A DNA stretch of 64,000 nucleotides from Roseibium porphyridii. GTDB taxonomy: Bacteria > Pseudomonadota > Alphaproteobacteria > Rhizobiales > Stappiaceae. Of this stretch, positions 25,931-36,774 are shown one piece after another. The stretch's first letter is position 1. The number at the start of each line of letters is the position of its first letter. The stretch covers positions 1,902,001-1,966,000 of the forward strand of contig NZ_CP120863.1 in assembly GCF_026191725.2 (NCBI RefSeq). Reading direction: 5' to 3'. A program made the position numbers and the translations under genes. The notes below the pieces were generated by a model that saw only the letters and a program-made list of their open reading frames with translations, was not told where the DNA came from and did not search any database.

Positions 25931-27079
25931 ATGAGAAAAGCCGCCGCAGCACTTGTCGGAACTGTTCTGTTTCTGCTGCCATTTTCGGCTGTGGCAGATG
26001 GCAAACTGGCTCTGATCATCGGCAACGCCGCCTATGACAATGTCTTGCCGCTGGACAATCCGCCGCGTGATGCAGATCTTGCATCCAGAACCTTTGCCGC
26101 GCTCGGGTTCGAAACCCGACTGGTGCTCAATGCCGATGCCTCGGAGATGCGAACAGCACTTGCCGCGTTCCGGCAGGATGCTGTCGATGTCGATGTAGCG
26201 GCCATCTTCTTTGCCGGTCACGGCGTTCAGGCAGACAATGTCAATTATCTGCTCGCGACTGATACAGGCGCTGCCACGCGCGCTGTCTTTGAGGAAACCG
26301 CCGTCAGGATGGAAGAGTTTCTAGAAGCGCTTGGGGCATCGTCCGGTGTCAAACTGCTGATCGTGGACGCCTGTCGGGACAATCCCTTTGCTGCAACCCG
26401 GTCCCTGGAAAAACTCTTCAATCCGGACGCTTCCGGTCTGTCCAGGGTCAATCATCAGCTCTCCGACCTGATGGTGATCTACTCCGCCCAACCCAACCAT
26501 CTGGCCTATGACGGCGATGGGCAGAACAGCCCGTTCATGGAAGCCTTCTCTTCTGTTCTGACAGCACAGGAAGAAGTAAAGCTGACCGAAGCCTTGATCG
26601 ACATCACCAATTTTGTGCGCACGCGAACCGGTGACAAGCAGCTGCCCTATACCGAAGGCACGCTGTCGGTTCATCTGCAGCTGACTCTCGAGCACCCCCT
26701 GCAAACGGCGATGCCCGTGGACGAGGGGTCCTGCCCCGCGGACGGAGAGATCCTCTCGCTCGAGGCGCCGGACCGCTACCTGGAATATGACGATGACCTG
26801 CAAGCCCTGGTGCTGACTGACCGCGGCAACACCTTTCTGGAAGTCTGTGTTCTGAACGGTGCGCTTCTGGTATCCGGCGGCTTTGGCCAGACCTACTCCC
26901 CGGCAGACCTTCGAAATCCAGACGACGGAGGCGCCGGTTACTATTTCAAGACCGGTGGCGGTCACGACGCGCATTTGTGGTTCTACGCCGACCCGGCAAA
27001 CCCCGATGCGACTGTCGAGATCGGTCTCTACGTTAACGGCAAGGAACGGTCGTGGATCACGACTGGGTGGGTGCTGTGA
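25931..27079 (+). CDS. Caspase-like (peptidase C14) secreted protein
   Basis: 382 residues if started at MRKAAAALVGTVLFLLPFSAVADG (ATG at 25931), giving a signal peptide. An in-frame ATG at 25895 is an alternative. The p20-like domain begins KLALIIGNAAYDN. The catalytic dyad is His in FFAGHGVQ (~96) and Cys in LIVDACRDNPF (~147). The C-terminal ~120 residues after a short linker are not recognised and have two cysteines. Bacterial orthocaspases usually cleave after Arg or Lys and need calcium. The substrate is unknown. The exported location is unusual compared with cytosolic metacaspases. A second C14 protein lies at 61797-63530. Confidence 0.88.
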   Translation: MRKAAAALVGTVLFLLPFSAVADGKLALIIGNAAYDNVLPLDNPPRDADLASRTFAALGFETRLVLNADASEMRTALAAFRQDAVDVDVAAIFFAGHGVQADNVNYLLATDTGAATRAVFEETAVRMEEFLEALGASSGVKLLIVDACRDNPFAATRSLEKLFNPDASGLSRVNHQLSDLMVIYSAQPNHLAYDGDGQNSPFMEAFSSVLTAQEEVKLTEALIDITNFVRTRTGDKQLPYTEGTLSVHLQLTLEHPLQTAMPVDEGSCPADGEILSLEAPDRYLEYDDDLQALVLTDRGNTFLEVCVLNGALLVSGGFGQTYSPADLRNPDDGGAGYYFKTGGGHDAHLWFYADPANPDATVEIGLYVNGKERSWITTGWVL

Positions 27080-27135
27080 GAGGGCGGCGTAACCGTTGCG
27101 TCCTTAGCCGACCACGTTTAGGAAACGACAGGTGG

Positions 27136-27165
27136 ATTGGATCCCCGATCAAGTCGGGGATGACG
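27136..27165 (+). repeat. Interspersed palindromic repeat, copy 1
   Basis: The unit is ATTGGAT-CCCCGA-TCAAG-TCGGGG-ATGACG: a palindromic core (CCCCGA / TCGGGG) with fixed flanks. The same unit occurs at 27379-27406 (reverse) and 27736-27765 (forward). Similar short palindromes are, to my knowledge, common in intergenic regions of alphaproteobacterial genomes. Confidence 0.8.
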
Positions 27166-27378
27166 CTGAAGGCAGGGCAAATTTTGCGTCAGACAATGGG
27201 TTTCGCTTACCGCGCGATCCGTGGTTCAATCATTTCCAGAACATTTTGTAGAGGCAACGTTTTGCCGAACTATTGCCGTTTCGCTGACAATCAAGTTCTC
27301 GCAAGATTTAAAGCGTGTACCGGTTCAGCAACGTGACACCGCTAAGCTATAAGCTCGGTAGTCCCTCAGACAACAGCA

Positions 27379-27406
27379 GTCATCCCCGACTTGATCGGGG
27401 ATCCAA
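27379..27406 (-). repeat. Interspersed palindromic repeat, copy 2 (reverse)
   Basis: Reverse complement of the unit at 27136-27165, identical over the core and the GGATCCAAT flank. It lies 25 bases beyond the stop codon of the GIY-YIG gene, in inverted orientation to copy 3, so the gene is bracketed by an inverted pair. Confidence 0.8.
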
Positions 27407-27430
27407 TCCCCTTATCAGCCAGACTGGTTC

Positions 27431-27718
27431 CTAACGGTTTAGCTCCTCATAAAGGTCTCGCCAGTCCGGATTGAACTCTTCGATCGCCTGGATTTTCCAT
27501 TCACGTGGCCAGCGCTTGAGGTGTTTCTCCCGCGTTATCGCCGTGTTCGGATCTTCAAAGACTTCGTAATAAACTAGCCGCGTCACACCATATCGCCGTG
27601 TGAACTTGCTTCCGGTCTTCTGCCGGTGCTCATGGACCCGCCGCCCGAGGTCATTTGTAATTCCCGTATAGAGCGTGCCACGCTGGCGGCTGGCCAGGAT
27701 ATAGACGAAGAAGGCCAT
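27431..27718 (-). CDS. GIY-YIG nuclease family protein (UPF0213-like)
   Basis: 95 residues, the usual length of single-domain GIY-YIG proteins. FFVYILASRQRGTLYTGITNDLGRRVHEHR carries the GIY-YIG variant (VYI...YTGIT), with the catalytic Arg and the first metal-site residues. LVYYEVFEDPNTAITREKHLKRWPREWK contains the conserved Tyr and Glu. Such proteins are presumed DNA nucleases, but cellular roles are poorly known. The gene is flanked on both sides by copies of the palindromic repeat in inverted orientation. Confidence 0.9.
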   Translation of the reverse strand: MAFFVYILASRQRGTLYTGITNDLGRRVHEHRQKTGSKFTRRYGVTRLVYYEVFEDPNTAITREKHLKRWPREWKIQAIEEFNPDWRDLYEELNR

Positions 27719-27735
27719 GCCGTTATGTGACGCGC

Positions 27736-27765
27736 ATTGGATCCCCGATCAAGTCGGGGATGACG
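27736..27765 (+). repeat. Interspersed palindromic repeat, copy 3
   Basis: Same 30-base unit as 27136-27165, located 18 bases upstream of the GIY-YIG start codon and in opposite orientation to copy 2 on the other side of the gene. Confidence 0.8.
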
Positions 27766-27852
27766 TTAGTGGGTGGGAACGGCATTGTGTTGGATACGGT
27801 GTCACCCCGGACCTCGTCCATGGTCCAACTAAATCCCAAACGTTGACCGAGA

Positions 27853-28035
27853 CCTACTGCCCCGGCCGTCCGCTCTTCTTCGGTCGTCCGCGTCTTTTCT
27901 TCTCGTCCACCGGGTCTTCGTAAGACCCGGCGCCGATCTTGCCGCGTACCACGGGTTTCGGGTCGTCGGAGCCGAGCGGCACTTCGGTGCGGCCGACTGT
28001 CAACTAACCGAGCGTGTTAAAGCGCGCCTTTGCGC
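27853..28035 (-). pseudogene. uvrB 3'-end fragment (duplicate)
   Basis: About 145 bases from 27853 are nearly identical (two mismatches seen) to the 3' end of the intact uvrB, including the stop codon. A further ~35 bases are related but diverged. Translated in the uvrB frame it gives [23 protein letters not shown], against [20 protein letters not shown] in uvrB, and later EDPVDEKK against EEKK. Similarity ends near 28035. Codon-wise divergence plus an internal TAG mark a decayed copy of a uvrB allele. It is in the same orientation as uvrB, and the two-gene cassette lies between them. Confidence 0.85.
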
Positions 28036-28095
28036 TCACATTTCAAGCTGTCCGACCCGGAAGTCGGTCGCAAATGTAATTGTACCCCAAGCCGA

Positions 28096-28950
28096 TCAAT
28101 TGTTCTCTGTCGGAGGAAAAAATGGTTTGGCAGAGTTCTTCTGTGCAACAAATCTAACTATTTCAGAGGTCTTCTTAAATTCAACAACTTTTATCTCAAA
28201 TCCAGCAAGCTCTTTTCTTATGTATCTGTAGGTTTTATTCAGCTCTTCTGTTGCGGTAAAGTCTGGGCCTTCCACTGGTACCAATATATCGTTGTTGTTC
28301 AATGCTCCTGTATCCAAGAGCGCACGAAACCGAGCGTTCCAATGTTCTCCATGATCGAACATCTTAGACGCAGTGTTTTGGTCGAAGGCAAGAGGCTTTA
28401 TCACAGACACCTTTCCGACCGATCTGTGTACCAACGGCAAATCGATAGGAAACAAAGGCGTCACAATTTTTTGCCGAGTGAAATCCGGCAACTGGTGTTG
28501 TTTTAAAGTTTCTTGAATATTTTTTTCCATCCACCGTTCGCGGTACTCTTTAGTTACAAAGCTACGCCCGACAAATCTTTCATATAGGTGGTCGCAAGTG
28601 ATATTAATTTCTTTTTTTATTCGGATACTTCTCAATTCACTAAATTTGAATATTGTTTCTCTCGGTCTCGTGAAGTGGATAATTGCCGAGTTGAATTTCT
28701 TTTCGCTTAACCCGCTCAAATCTGTCTTTAGGCGAGAAAGTTCTTTTTCGAAGCTCGCAAGTGTTTCCTTCAAAATGCTTGTTTCGAGTTCTTGGAAGAA
28801 GTTTCTGACACGCGGAAAATTCTTGGGTACGACTTTGTAAGCCAGCTCCCTAGTCGTTGGAGCCCATACAACGATGCCAACATTGGCGAATTCACCGGTT
28901 TCGGGATATGGGCGAAAACGCAAAATTGCGTACTGTCCTATACCGCCCAT
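28096..28950 (-). CDS. DUF3037 domain-containing protein
   Basis: 284 residues. Start taken as the ATG at 28950 with GGGAG seven bases upstream, inside the end of the kinase gene (13-base overlap). A TTG five codons earlier is less likely. GGIGQYAILRFRPYPETGEFANVGIVVWAP is the DUF3037 signature. The remainder is basic and helical, with no recognised catalytic residues. Base composition is clearly more AT-rich than in neighbouring genes. DUF3037 proteins, as I recall, are often encoded next to HipA-like kinases, suggesting a partner or antitoxin-like role. That is inference. Confidence 0.82.
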   Translation of the reverse strand: MGGIGQYAILRFRPYPETGEFANVGIVVWAPTTRELAYKVVPKNFPRVRNFFQELETSILKETLASFEKELSRLKTDLSGLSEKKFNSAIIHFTRPRETIFKFSELRSIRIKKEINITCDHLYERFVGRSFVTKEYRERWMEKNIQETLKQHQLPDFTRQKIVTPLFPIDLPLVHRSVGKVSVIKPLAFDQNTASKMFDHGEHWNARFRALLDTGALNNNDILVPVEGPDFTATEELNKTYRYIRKELAGFEIKVVEFKKTSEIVRFVAQKNSAKPFFPPTENN

Positions 28951-29675
28951 GTTATTGGCTCCCAAAACTCGTCTTTGTCGTAGCGTTTCAGAGTTTTGTC
29001 TACAAACTCTAAAAAATCGGGTTCAGCGTCAATCCATTCCTCAGGTAAGGCGTTGAGATAGCCGTCTAGTTTCTTGAGCGCAGCTGCCATTTGAGGCTCG
29101 AAAATGCTTCTAAGTAGCACATCTTGAGGATCGCTGAACCAGTATTCTCGGCAGATATGTAGTTCTTTTTGAGACACGATGTTGAAATTTTTGTCAAAGG
29201 CCAAATTGTGATCAATCACAACCAGTTCGTCGCTTGGAGCGGAAAAGAACAAATTGGGGTTTCCACCAAGTGTTGTGCCTGTTCTATCTTCGTTGCAAAT
29301 CCAAGTGTCAAAAAGGAAAACTTTTTTAAGCAAATCTTGGTTAAACTTGTTTAAATCAGATATTTTTACTTCTGTTAAACTGTTGACGAGTTGAGACGCA
29401 AAACCTATCCCTGTCCCCATTGCTGATGCAGCCTCGGGATCATATTTTGTGACTTCGTCGTCAATGTCTACGAAAGCAAAGTCTGGTATAGGTAAATCAA
29501 AGCTCTTTCCAAGTTCGGCACAAACAGCTTCACAAATACATCCCTTTTTGGTCGCCGACCGACCTTTCACGTAGTACTTTTTTTCGTCTGACAAGCCGCA
29601 CAGATAGGGCTGTGACATTCCAGTGTCTGATTTTCTTATAATCTCATCTACAGTCAGATATGGCTTGTCGTGCAT
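28938..29675 (-). CDS. HipA-like kinase
   Basis: 245 residues, a compact HipA-like (PI3/4-kinase-type) fold. Candidate ATP Lys is in KKYYVKGRSATKKG and the helix-C Glu in CICEAVCAELGKSF. The catalytic loop is LFDTWICNEDRTGTTLGGNPNLFF (Asp and Asn present), and the metal-binding Asp is in LVVIDHNLAFD. HipA of E. coli is ~440 residues and phosphorylates glutamyl-tRNA synthetase. This protein is much shorter, lacks the N-terminal HipA_N region, and has no HipB-type helix-turn-helix partner. It is AT-rich and lies between repeated uvrB ends, so it was probably acquired horizontally. It is the first gene of a two-gene unit with DUF3037. The target is unknown. Confidence 0.82.
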   Translation of the reverse strand: MHDKPYLTVDEIIRKSDTGMSQPYLCGLSDEKKYYVKGRSATKKGCICEAVCAELGKSFDLPIPDFAFVDIDDEVTKYDPEAASAMGTGIGFASQLVNSLTEVKISDLNKFNQDLLKKVFLFDTWICNEDRTGTTLGGNPNLFFSAPSDELVVIDHNLAFDKNFNIVSQKELHICREYWFSDPQDVLLRSIFEPQMAAALKKLDGYLNALPEEWIDAEPDFLEFVDKTLKRYDKDEFWEPITWAV

Positions 29676-29691
29676 CTGCAGTCTGTGAGCC

Positions 29692-29720
29692 CCCTAGAAA
29701 ACCTCACTTAAATTTCTAGG
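29692..29720 (-). promoter_or_regulatory. Perfect inverted repeat upstream of the HipA-like kinase gene
   Basis: CCCTAGAAA (29692-29700) and TTTCTAGGG (29712-29720) form nine-base perfect arms with an 11-base spacer, 17-45 bases upstream of the kinase start. It could be an operator for self-regulation of the cassette. As RNA it could also act as a weak uvrB terminator, though no U-tract follows. A short reading frame of 11 codons (ATG at 29742, MDKTTILTLEI) ends inside the spacer. Confidence 0.45.
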
Positions 29721-29753
29721 GTAAGAATTGTTGTTTTGTCCATTGTTATCAGC

Positions 29754-32771
<3,018 letters not shown>

Positions 32772-33050
32772 ACCGGCCAATATGGTCCGGTTGCGCGCGC
32801 GAGGGAAGAGGGCTGTTGCGGTTTTGTTCCGCAAATTCAAACTTCCTGCCATTCTCCTGACAGAACGGTGTCAGGAGGTTTTCTAAGACCCATCCGAAGC
32901 AGCCCAGGATTTTGAAGGCAAGTGCAAGTTCGGGCAGCATTTTCAGCTCCACAACCTTGTTACCACAGGTGGTTGTATTTATCTGCCGCTTCTTATGGTT
33001 GCTAACTGTATCTGCCTGTAGTTTACTTTCGTCGCGGATAAGTGCCGTAG

Positions 33051-34058
33051 GTGCAATCCGGTTTGGGGGAGTTATTGAGCATTTCCGGCGAAGTGAAACC
33101 ACTGCTTCTGGCAAGGCAGTCCTTGTACTGGCTTTGGACAACACTTTTTCTTTTTCTCACTGGGTGTACAGGAATACCTGTCGAGACTCTGACAACTTAT
33201 GCAGACGCTTTCGCGCAGGCGAGAGATGCAGGCGACCTGCTGCTGGACGAGATTTCGCCCATTGTCTCGGCCAAAACGTCAACGGCAGGCAATGCCCGAT
33301 GCGGAACATCCCGTCTCGGATATCCCTTGTGTTTCGATCCGGACACGGCCCGTAGTCAGGACAATGCCCGTATCAACGAGGATCCCTCGATCATCGCCCG
33401 TCGTGATGCCCTGGAAGCGATCACACTTTATAACAGCATGCTGGTGGATATCGCCGAGGGCAAACGCTCGGAGGAATTCGGCAACCGGATCGACGAGCTT
33501 GTGCGGCTGGCAAATTCGGTTGCGGCGATCGGTGTGGTGCCAAGCGGCGGCATGTCGGCGCTGATCCCGCCTTCTGCCGCGTACGCAAAGGATCTTGCCA
33601 ACCGGCTTGGACAGGCACGCGCGAACGCAACCGTCCGGCAATCTATCCTCAGAAGCAAGGATGACATTCAGGAGCTGATCCAGGCACTCGCGGACGACAC
33701 GACACCCATCTACAACATATTCCGCAAGGCTCGAGAGATTGATCTCTTCAATATACGGGCAGACCGCCGGATCGCGGAACTGTCCGGCGATACCAAGGCT
33801 GTCGCTGCAGCCAACAAGCGCTTCAGTGCCATCTCGCTCAGCATAAAACGCTTTCACGAAAGCCTGACAGCTTACGTGAACCTGCTTGACCAGACTTCGG
33901 AGGCACTGGATGTCCTGGTCGCGGCTGCTGAAACACCACAGGTAACCGTCGCCAACCTTACCGAGGTTGCGGTTGAGGCCGAGGAGATCCGGCGACGGTC
34001 AAATGCATTCTGGGTGTCCATCCGAAAAGTTCGTCTCGCTGCCGCCGGCAGCCAATAG
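33051..34058 (+). CDS. Putative lipoprotein, function unknown
   Basis: 335 residues with GTG start at 33051; a TTG at 33075 (closer to GGGGGAG) is an alternative. The N-terminus LYWLWTTLFLFLTGCTGIP holds a lipobox (LTGC), so it is probably lipid-anchored. The rest is helical and water-soluble, with long amphipathic stretches and a few cysteines (CGTS, LCFDP). Not recognised. It is followed by a peptidoglycan hydrolase gene 24 bases downstream with a strong ribosome binding site, so the two likely work together, possibly as an envelope anchor or inhibitor for the hydrolase (inference). Confidence 0.7.
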   Translation: MQSGLGELLSISGEVKPLLLARQSLYWLWTTLFLFLTGCTGIPVETLTTYADAFAQARDAGDLLLDEISPIVSAKTSTAGNARCGTSRLGYPLCFDPDTARSQDNARINEDPSIIARRDALEAITLYNSMLVDIAEGKRSEEFGNRIDELVRLANSVAAIGVVPSGGMSALIPPSAAYAKDLANRLGQARANATVRQSILRSKDDIQELIQALADDTTPIYNIFRKAREIDLFNIRADRRIAELSGDTKAVAAANKRFSAISLSIKRFHESLTAYVNLLDQTSEALDVLVAAAETPQVTVANLTEVAVEAEEIRRRSNAFWVSIRKVRLAAAGSQ

Positions 34059-34082
34059 GGCGCTGGTCTCAAGGAGGGTGTT

Positions 34083-35684
34083 GTGGATTCGTCTGAAGAA
34101 GTACTTGCTCAGCTCAACGACGAACTGTCTTTGGCCAATCTGTTCGATCTGCTCGACAAGGCCCAAACGATTGAAGAAGTGAACGCGATCCGCACCTTCG
34201 GCAACGAGCTGCTAGAGCGTCGCCTTTTGGAAAGCGTGGAAGGCTTTCGTGCCGGTACCCGACGCTTTTTGAACGTTACTGAGAAAATGCTGGAGGCCAT
34301 GGCGGATCTGGACCGAACGTTTGTTGCAATTTCTCCGGTTCGCAATCCCATTCAAGCGCCCGCATTGTCATCGATTATCGGACGTCTGGGCGAAGCGCTT
34401 CGCCTTTTTCATGATGATGAAGGTATGCGCAAGACACACAATTCCGACCAGGAAGTGGAGGATCTGAACAACGACGAGGACATGATCGCGCCAGTCCTTG
34501 ATCCTGTGAAGATACCCGATGATATCGTCAATACCGGCATCCTGACCGGACCCAAGACCTCGACAAGCCGCAAATATGAGGAAATTGCGGACGAATACAT
34601 CCGGTTCTTTGTATCCTCCGGTTTCAAGAATGACCGTGAAGCGCTGGTCAAGAAATATGCTCTGAAGGCAGTGGCGGAGAAAGCGCGCTATGAAGCTGTC
34701 GGTACCCCGCTCGGGATCCCCTGGTGGTTCGTCGCAGCGATCCACCTGCTTGAATCGTCCTATAATTTTTCAACGCATCTTCATAACGGCGACCCGCTGT
34801 CGAACCGCACCTTTCGCGTGCCGTCAGGGCGTCCTGCCGCCTGGCTGCCTCCGAACTCCTGGGAGGAGAGCGCCCGGGACGCGCTCACTCACCAAAAGCT
34901 TGCGGGTCTCTCCGACTGGTCTTTGCCCAGAGCACTTTGGCGATGGGAGCGGTACAACGGCTGGGGCTATCGCAAGAAGAGGCTGCCGTCGCCTTATCTT
35001 TGGAGCTTTTCATCCATCTACACGAAGGGAAAATATGTCGGAGACGGCGTTTTCAACAAATCGGCAGTTTCCAAACAATGCGGTTGCGCGACCTTTCTGA
35101 AATTTCTTCATGACCATGGGCATGTGGACCTGAAGCTGGATGTAGTCAGCGAGAACGAACAGGGACAACCGGATTCAGATGCAAATGCGGATGCGGTCGT
35201 CGACGACAACAAGCCCAACATCGATGGTGTCGTGCCCCCAGCGCATGCTTTTCAGGCATTCTTTGAAGAACGCCTGCCAGGTATTCGCCATTTCAAGTGG
35301 CATGAATTTCTGATCAAGGGCGGCTCCCATGGCACAAACGGCCTCAACACTGATCCACCCCGTGAACTCTGGGAAAATGTTCTGCCTCTTGCCAGGGCTC
35401 TGGATGAGTTTCGTGAACAGGTTGGTGTCCCGGTGGTTCTGACCAGCGTCTATCGGAGCCCGAAATACAATGCCAGCATTGGCGGGGCGACGCGCAGCCA
35501 GCACATGGCCTTCACCGCTGCAGACTTTAAGGTTGTCGGGGTCGGTGCCGGTGTTACCGGCGACTGGGCCAGCCGCATGAAAACACTTCGCTCAAGTGGT
35601 CTGTTTGAAGGCGGGGTTGGAATATACCGAAGCTTTGTGCATATCGATGTGCGCGGAACGCGCGCCAATTGGGACCAACGCTGA
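34083..35684 (+). CDS. Two-domain peptidoglycan hydrolase (lysozyme-like plus M15A peptidase)
   Basis: 533 residues with GTG start at 34083, preceded by AAGGAGGG. Residues ~1-150 are helical. Residues ~205-345 look lysozyme- or transglycosylase-like (LGIPWWFVAAIHLLESSYNFSTHLHNGDPL, with a candidate catalytic Glu, then WSLPRALWRWERYNGWGYR). Residues ~400-533 are a peptidase M15A (YcbK-type) domain with zinc ligands in SQHMAFTAADF and FVHIDVRG and the TSVYRSPKYN motif. In SQHMAFTAADF the Gly usual two residues before the Ala is replaced. No signal peptide is visible, so export is unexplained. Glycan cleavage plus D-Ala/peptide cleavage in one chain recalls phage endolysins. It is paired with the lipoprotein just upstream. 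Confidence 0.82.
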   Translation: MDSSEEVLAQLNDELSLANLFDLLDKAQTIEEVNAIRTFGNELLERRLLESVEGFRAGTRRFLNVTEKMLEAMADLDRTFVAISPVRNPIQAPALSSIIGRLGEALRLFHDDEGMRKTHNSDQEVEDLNNDEDMIAPVLDPVKIPDDIVNTGILTGPKTSTSRKYEEIADEYIRFFVSSGFKNDREALVKKYALKAVAEKARYEAVGTPLGIPWWFVAAIHLLESSYNFSTHLHNGDPLSNRTFRVPSGRPAAWLPPNSWEESARDALTHQKLAGLSDWSLPRALWRWERYNGWGYRKKRLPSPYLWSFSSIYTKGKYVGDGVFNKSAVSKQCGCATFLKFLHDHGHVDLKLDVVSENEQGQPDSDANADAVVDDNKPNIDGVVPPAHAFQAFFEERLPGIRHFKWHEFLIKGGSHGTNGLNTDPPRELWENVLPLARALDEFREQVGVPVVLTSVYRSPKYNASIGGATRSQHMAFTAADFKVVGVGAGVTGDWASRMKTLRSSGLFEGGVGIYRSFVHIDVRGTRANWDQR

Positions 35685-35863
35685 TTCAGTCTCCCGATGT
35701 GTGTCGCATCGAACGCAGACTTTCTAGAGAATTTGTAATGGAGCTGGATCTGGTCAAAGCTCTTTCTGTGCGTATTCTGAAGACAAGTGTGTGGCCTGGA
35801 ACAAATGGATCAGGCGGTCAAACGAGTGTTTCAGGATAGACCCGGCGAGAGCGATTGAGCGAG

Positions 35864-36745
35864 ATGACGAAAAGCGAGACCAAGCAGATTTCCCGTAGAA
35901 CCGTTCTGGAGCTGTCGCTTGCCGGAGCTGCCGGCCTGACGGCCGGAACAGGATTTGCCTTCGGTGCCACAGAAGCGGCTGTTTCGCTTGAAACGGAGTT
36001 TCGGTCACATTTCGGCCAGTTGGGCTACAAAACGACGGAGCCACTCGGGCTGCTGACAGGCGATAGCTTCAATGGCGGTCTGCGATATGACGAGACTTTG
36101 GAAGTTCCTGTTTCCGGCAACAGCCTGTTTGTCCAGCCAGCCTCGAGATTGGAAGATATTGCGCGTCGCAATGAAACCGGTGTTCTTGCCCTTTTTACAA
36201 TCTGCGGCATCCGCCAATCGGCCCCTTTAGAGCAAGGCAGTCTGTTTGCCGCCTTGTTGTCTTTCCTGGTTGAAAACGCCAAGCTTGATCCTGCCCGGAT
36301 GGTGTTTGTTTCGACAGATGTTTTTGCTCCCTTCGCGGAAACAAACGACTTGGTCCGGGCCGGTCGAACCTTCCTGAGGCCAATGGACGAGGCTCGCGCC
36401 GAAGGTGACGGGTCCGGCTACTTTGCCCCAAAGGGGCATCCAGCGAGCCCCGGATACCCGACGGTGAGTATCCATTATCCATTGAGTGCGGGCATGGAAG
36501 ATGGACTTGCCTATCCTCCGGTAGGGCACCTTGAGATTGCGGAAATCGGGATCACACCGTCCGGGCAGTCGAAATCGGCAGCTGAAGTTGGCGGCATCGG
36601 TCTGGAACGGATGGCTTTTGCTGCAACCGGTGTCATGCCCAGTTTTGAGGACAGCCGGCAGGACCTGCTCGACCGCCTGAAAGCCGAAGCCGAACGCGCC
36701 GGCAAACCATTGCCTGCCGGGTATGAGATTTTTGCCGAGCAGTAG
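35864..36745 (+). CDS. Tat-exported protein with possible class II aaRS-like region
   Basis: 293 residues from the ATG at 35864. QISRRTVLELSLAGAAGLTAG is a twin-arginine signal. The mature protein is not firmly recognised. The segment HLEIAEIGITPSGQSKSAAEVGGIGLERMAFAATGVMPSFEDSRQDLLDRL resembles motif 3 of alanyl-tRNA-synthetase-like folds (G-x-G-L-E-R), and the start ETEFRSHFGQLGYKTTEPLGL resembles the AlaRS N-terminus. The ATP motif 2 Arg is not obvious. Such a domain outside the cytosol would not charge tRNA. Convergent with betC, with a 29-base gap. Confidence 0.6.
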   Translation: MTKSETKQISRRTVLELSLAGAAGLTAGTGFAFGATEAAVSLETEFRSHFGQLGYKTTEPLGLLTGDSFNGGLRYDETLEVPVSGNSLFVQPASRLEDIARRNETGVLALFTICGIRQSAPLEQGSLFAALLSFLVENAKLDPARMVFVSTDVFAPFAETNDLVRAGRTFLRPMDEARAEGDGSGYFAPKGHPASPGYPTVSIHYPLSAGMEDGLAYPPVGHLEIAEIGITPSGQSKSAAEVGGIGLERMAFAATGVMPSFEDSRQDLLDRLKAEAERAGKPLPAGYEIFAEQ

Positions 36746-36774
36746 GACCGAACGTTAGAAACCTGAAAAATTCA

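Larger units (their letters stand above)
27080..27430. other. Intergenic region carrying palindromic repeats
   Basis: 351 bases without a supported gene. It contains one forward (27136-27165) and one reverse (27379-27406) copy of a short palindromic repeat, described separately. The rest shows no obvious coding pattern. Two genes point toward it, so it acts as a shared 3' region. Confidence 0.5.
27719..28095. other. Gap with repeat copy 3 and a uvrB remnant
   Basis: 377 bases with no intact gene. It holds the third palindromic repeat (27736-27765), a degenerate relative near 27800-27830 (CACCCCGGACCTCGTCC), the decayed uvrB 3' end (27853-28035) and a short inverted repeat CCGAC/GTCGG near 28050-28065 just beyond the DUF3037 stop codon. 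Confidence 0.6.
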
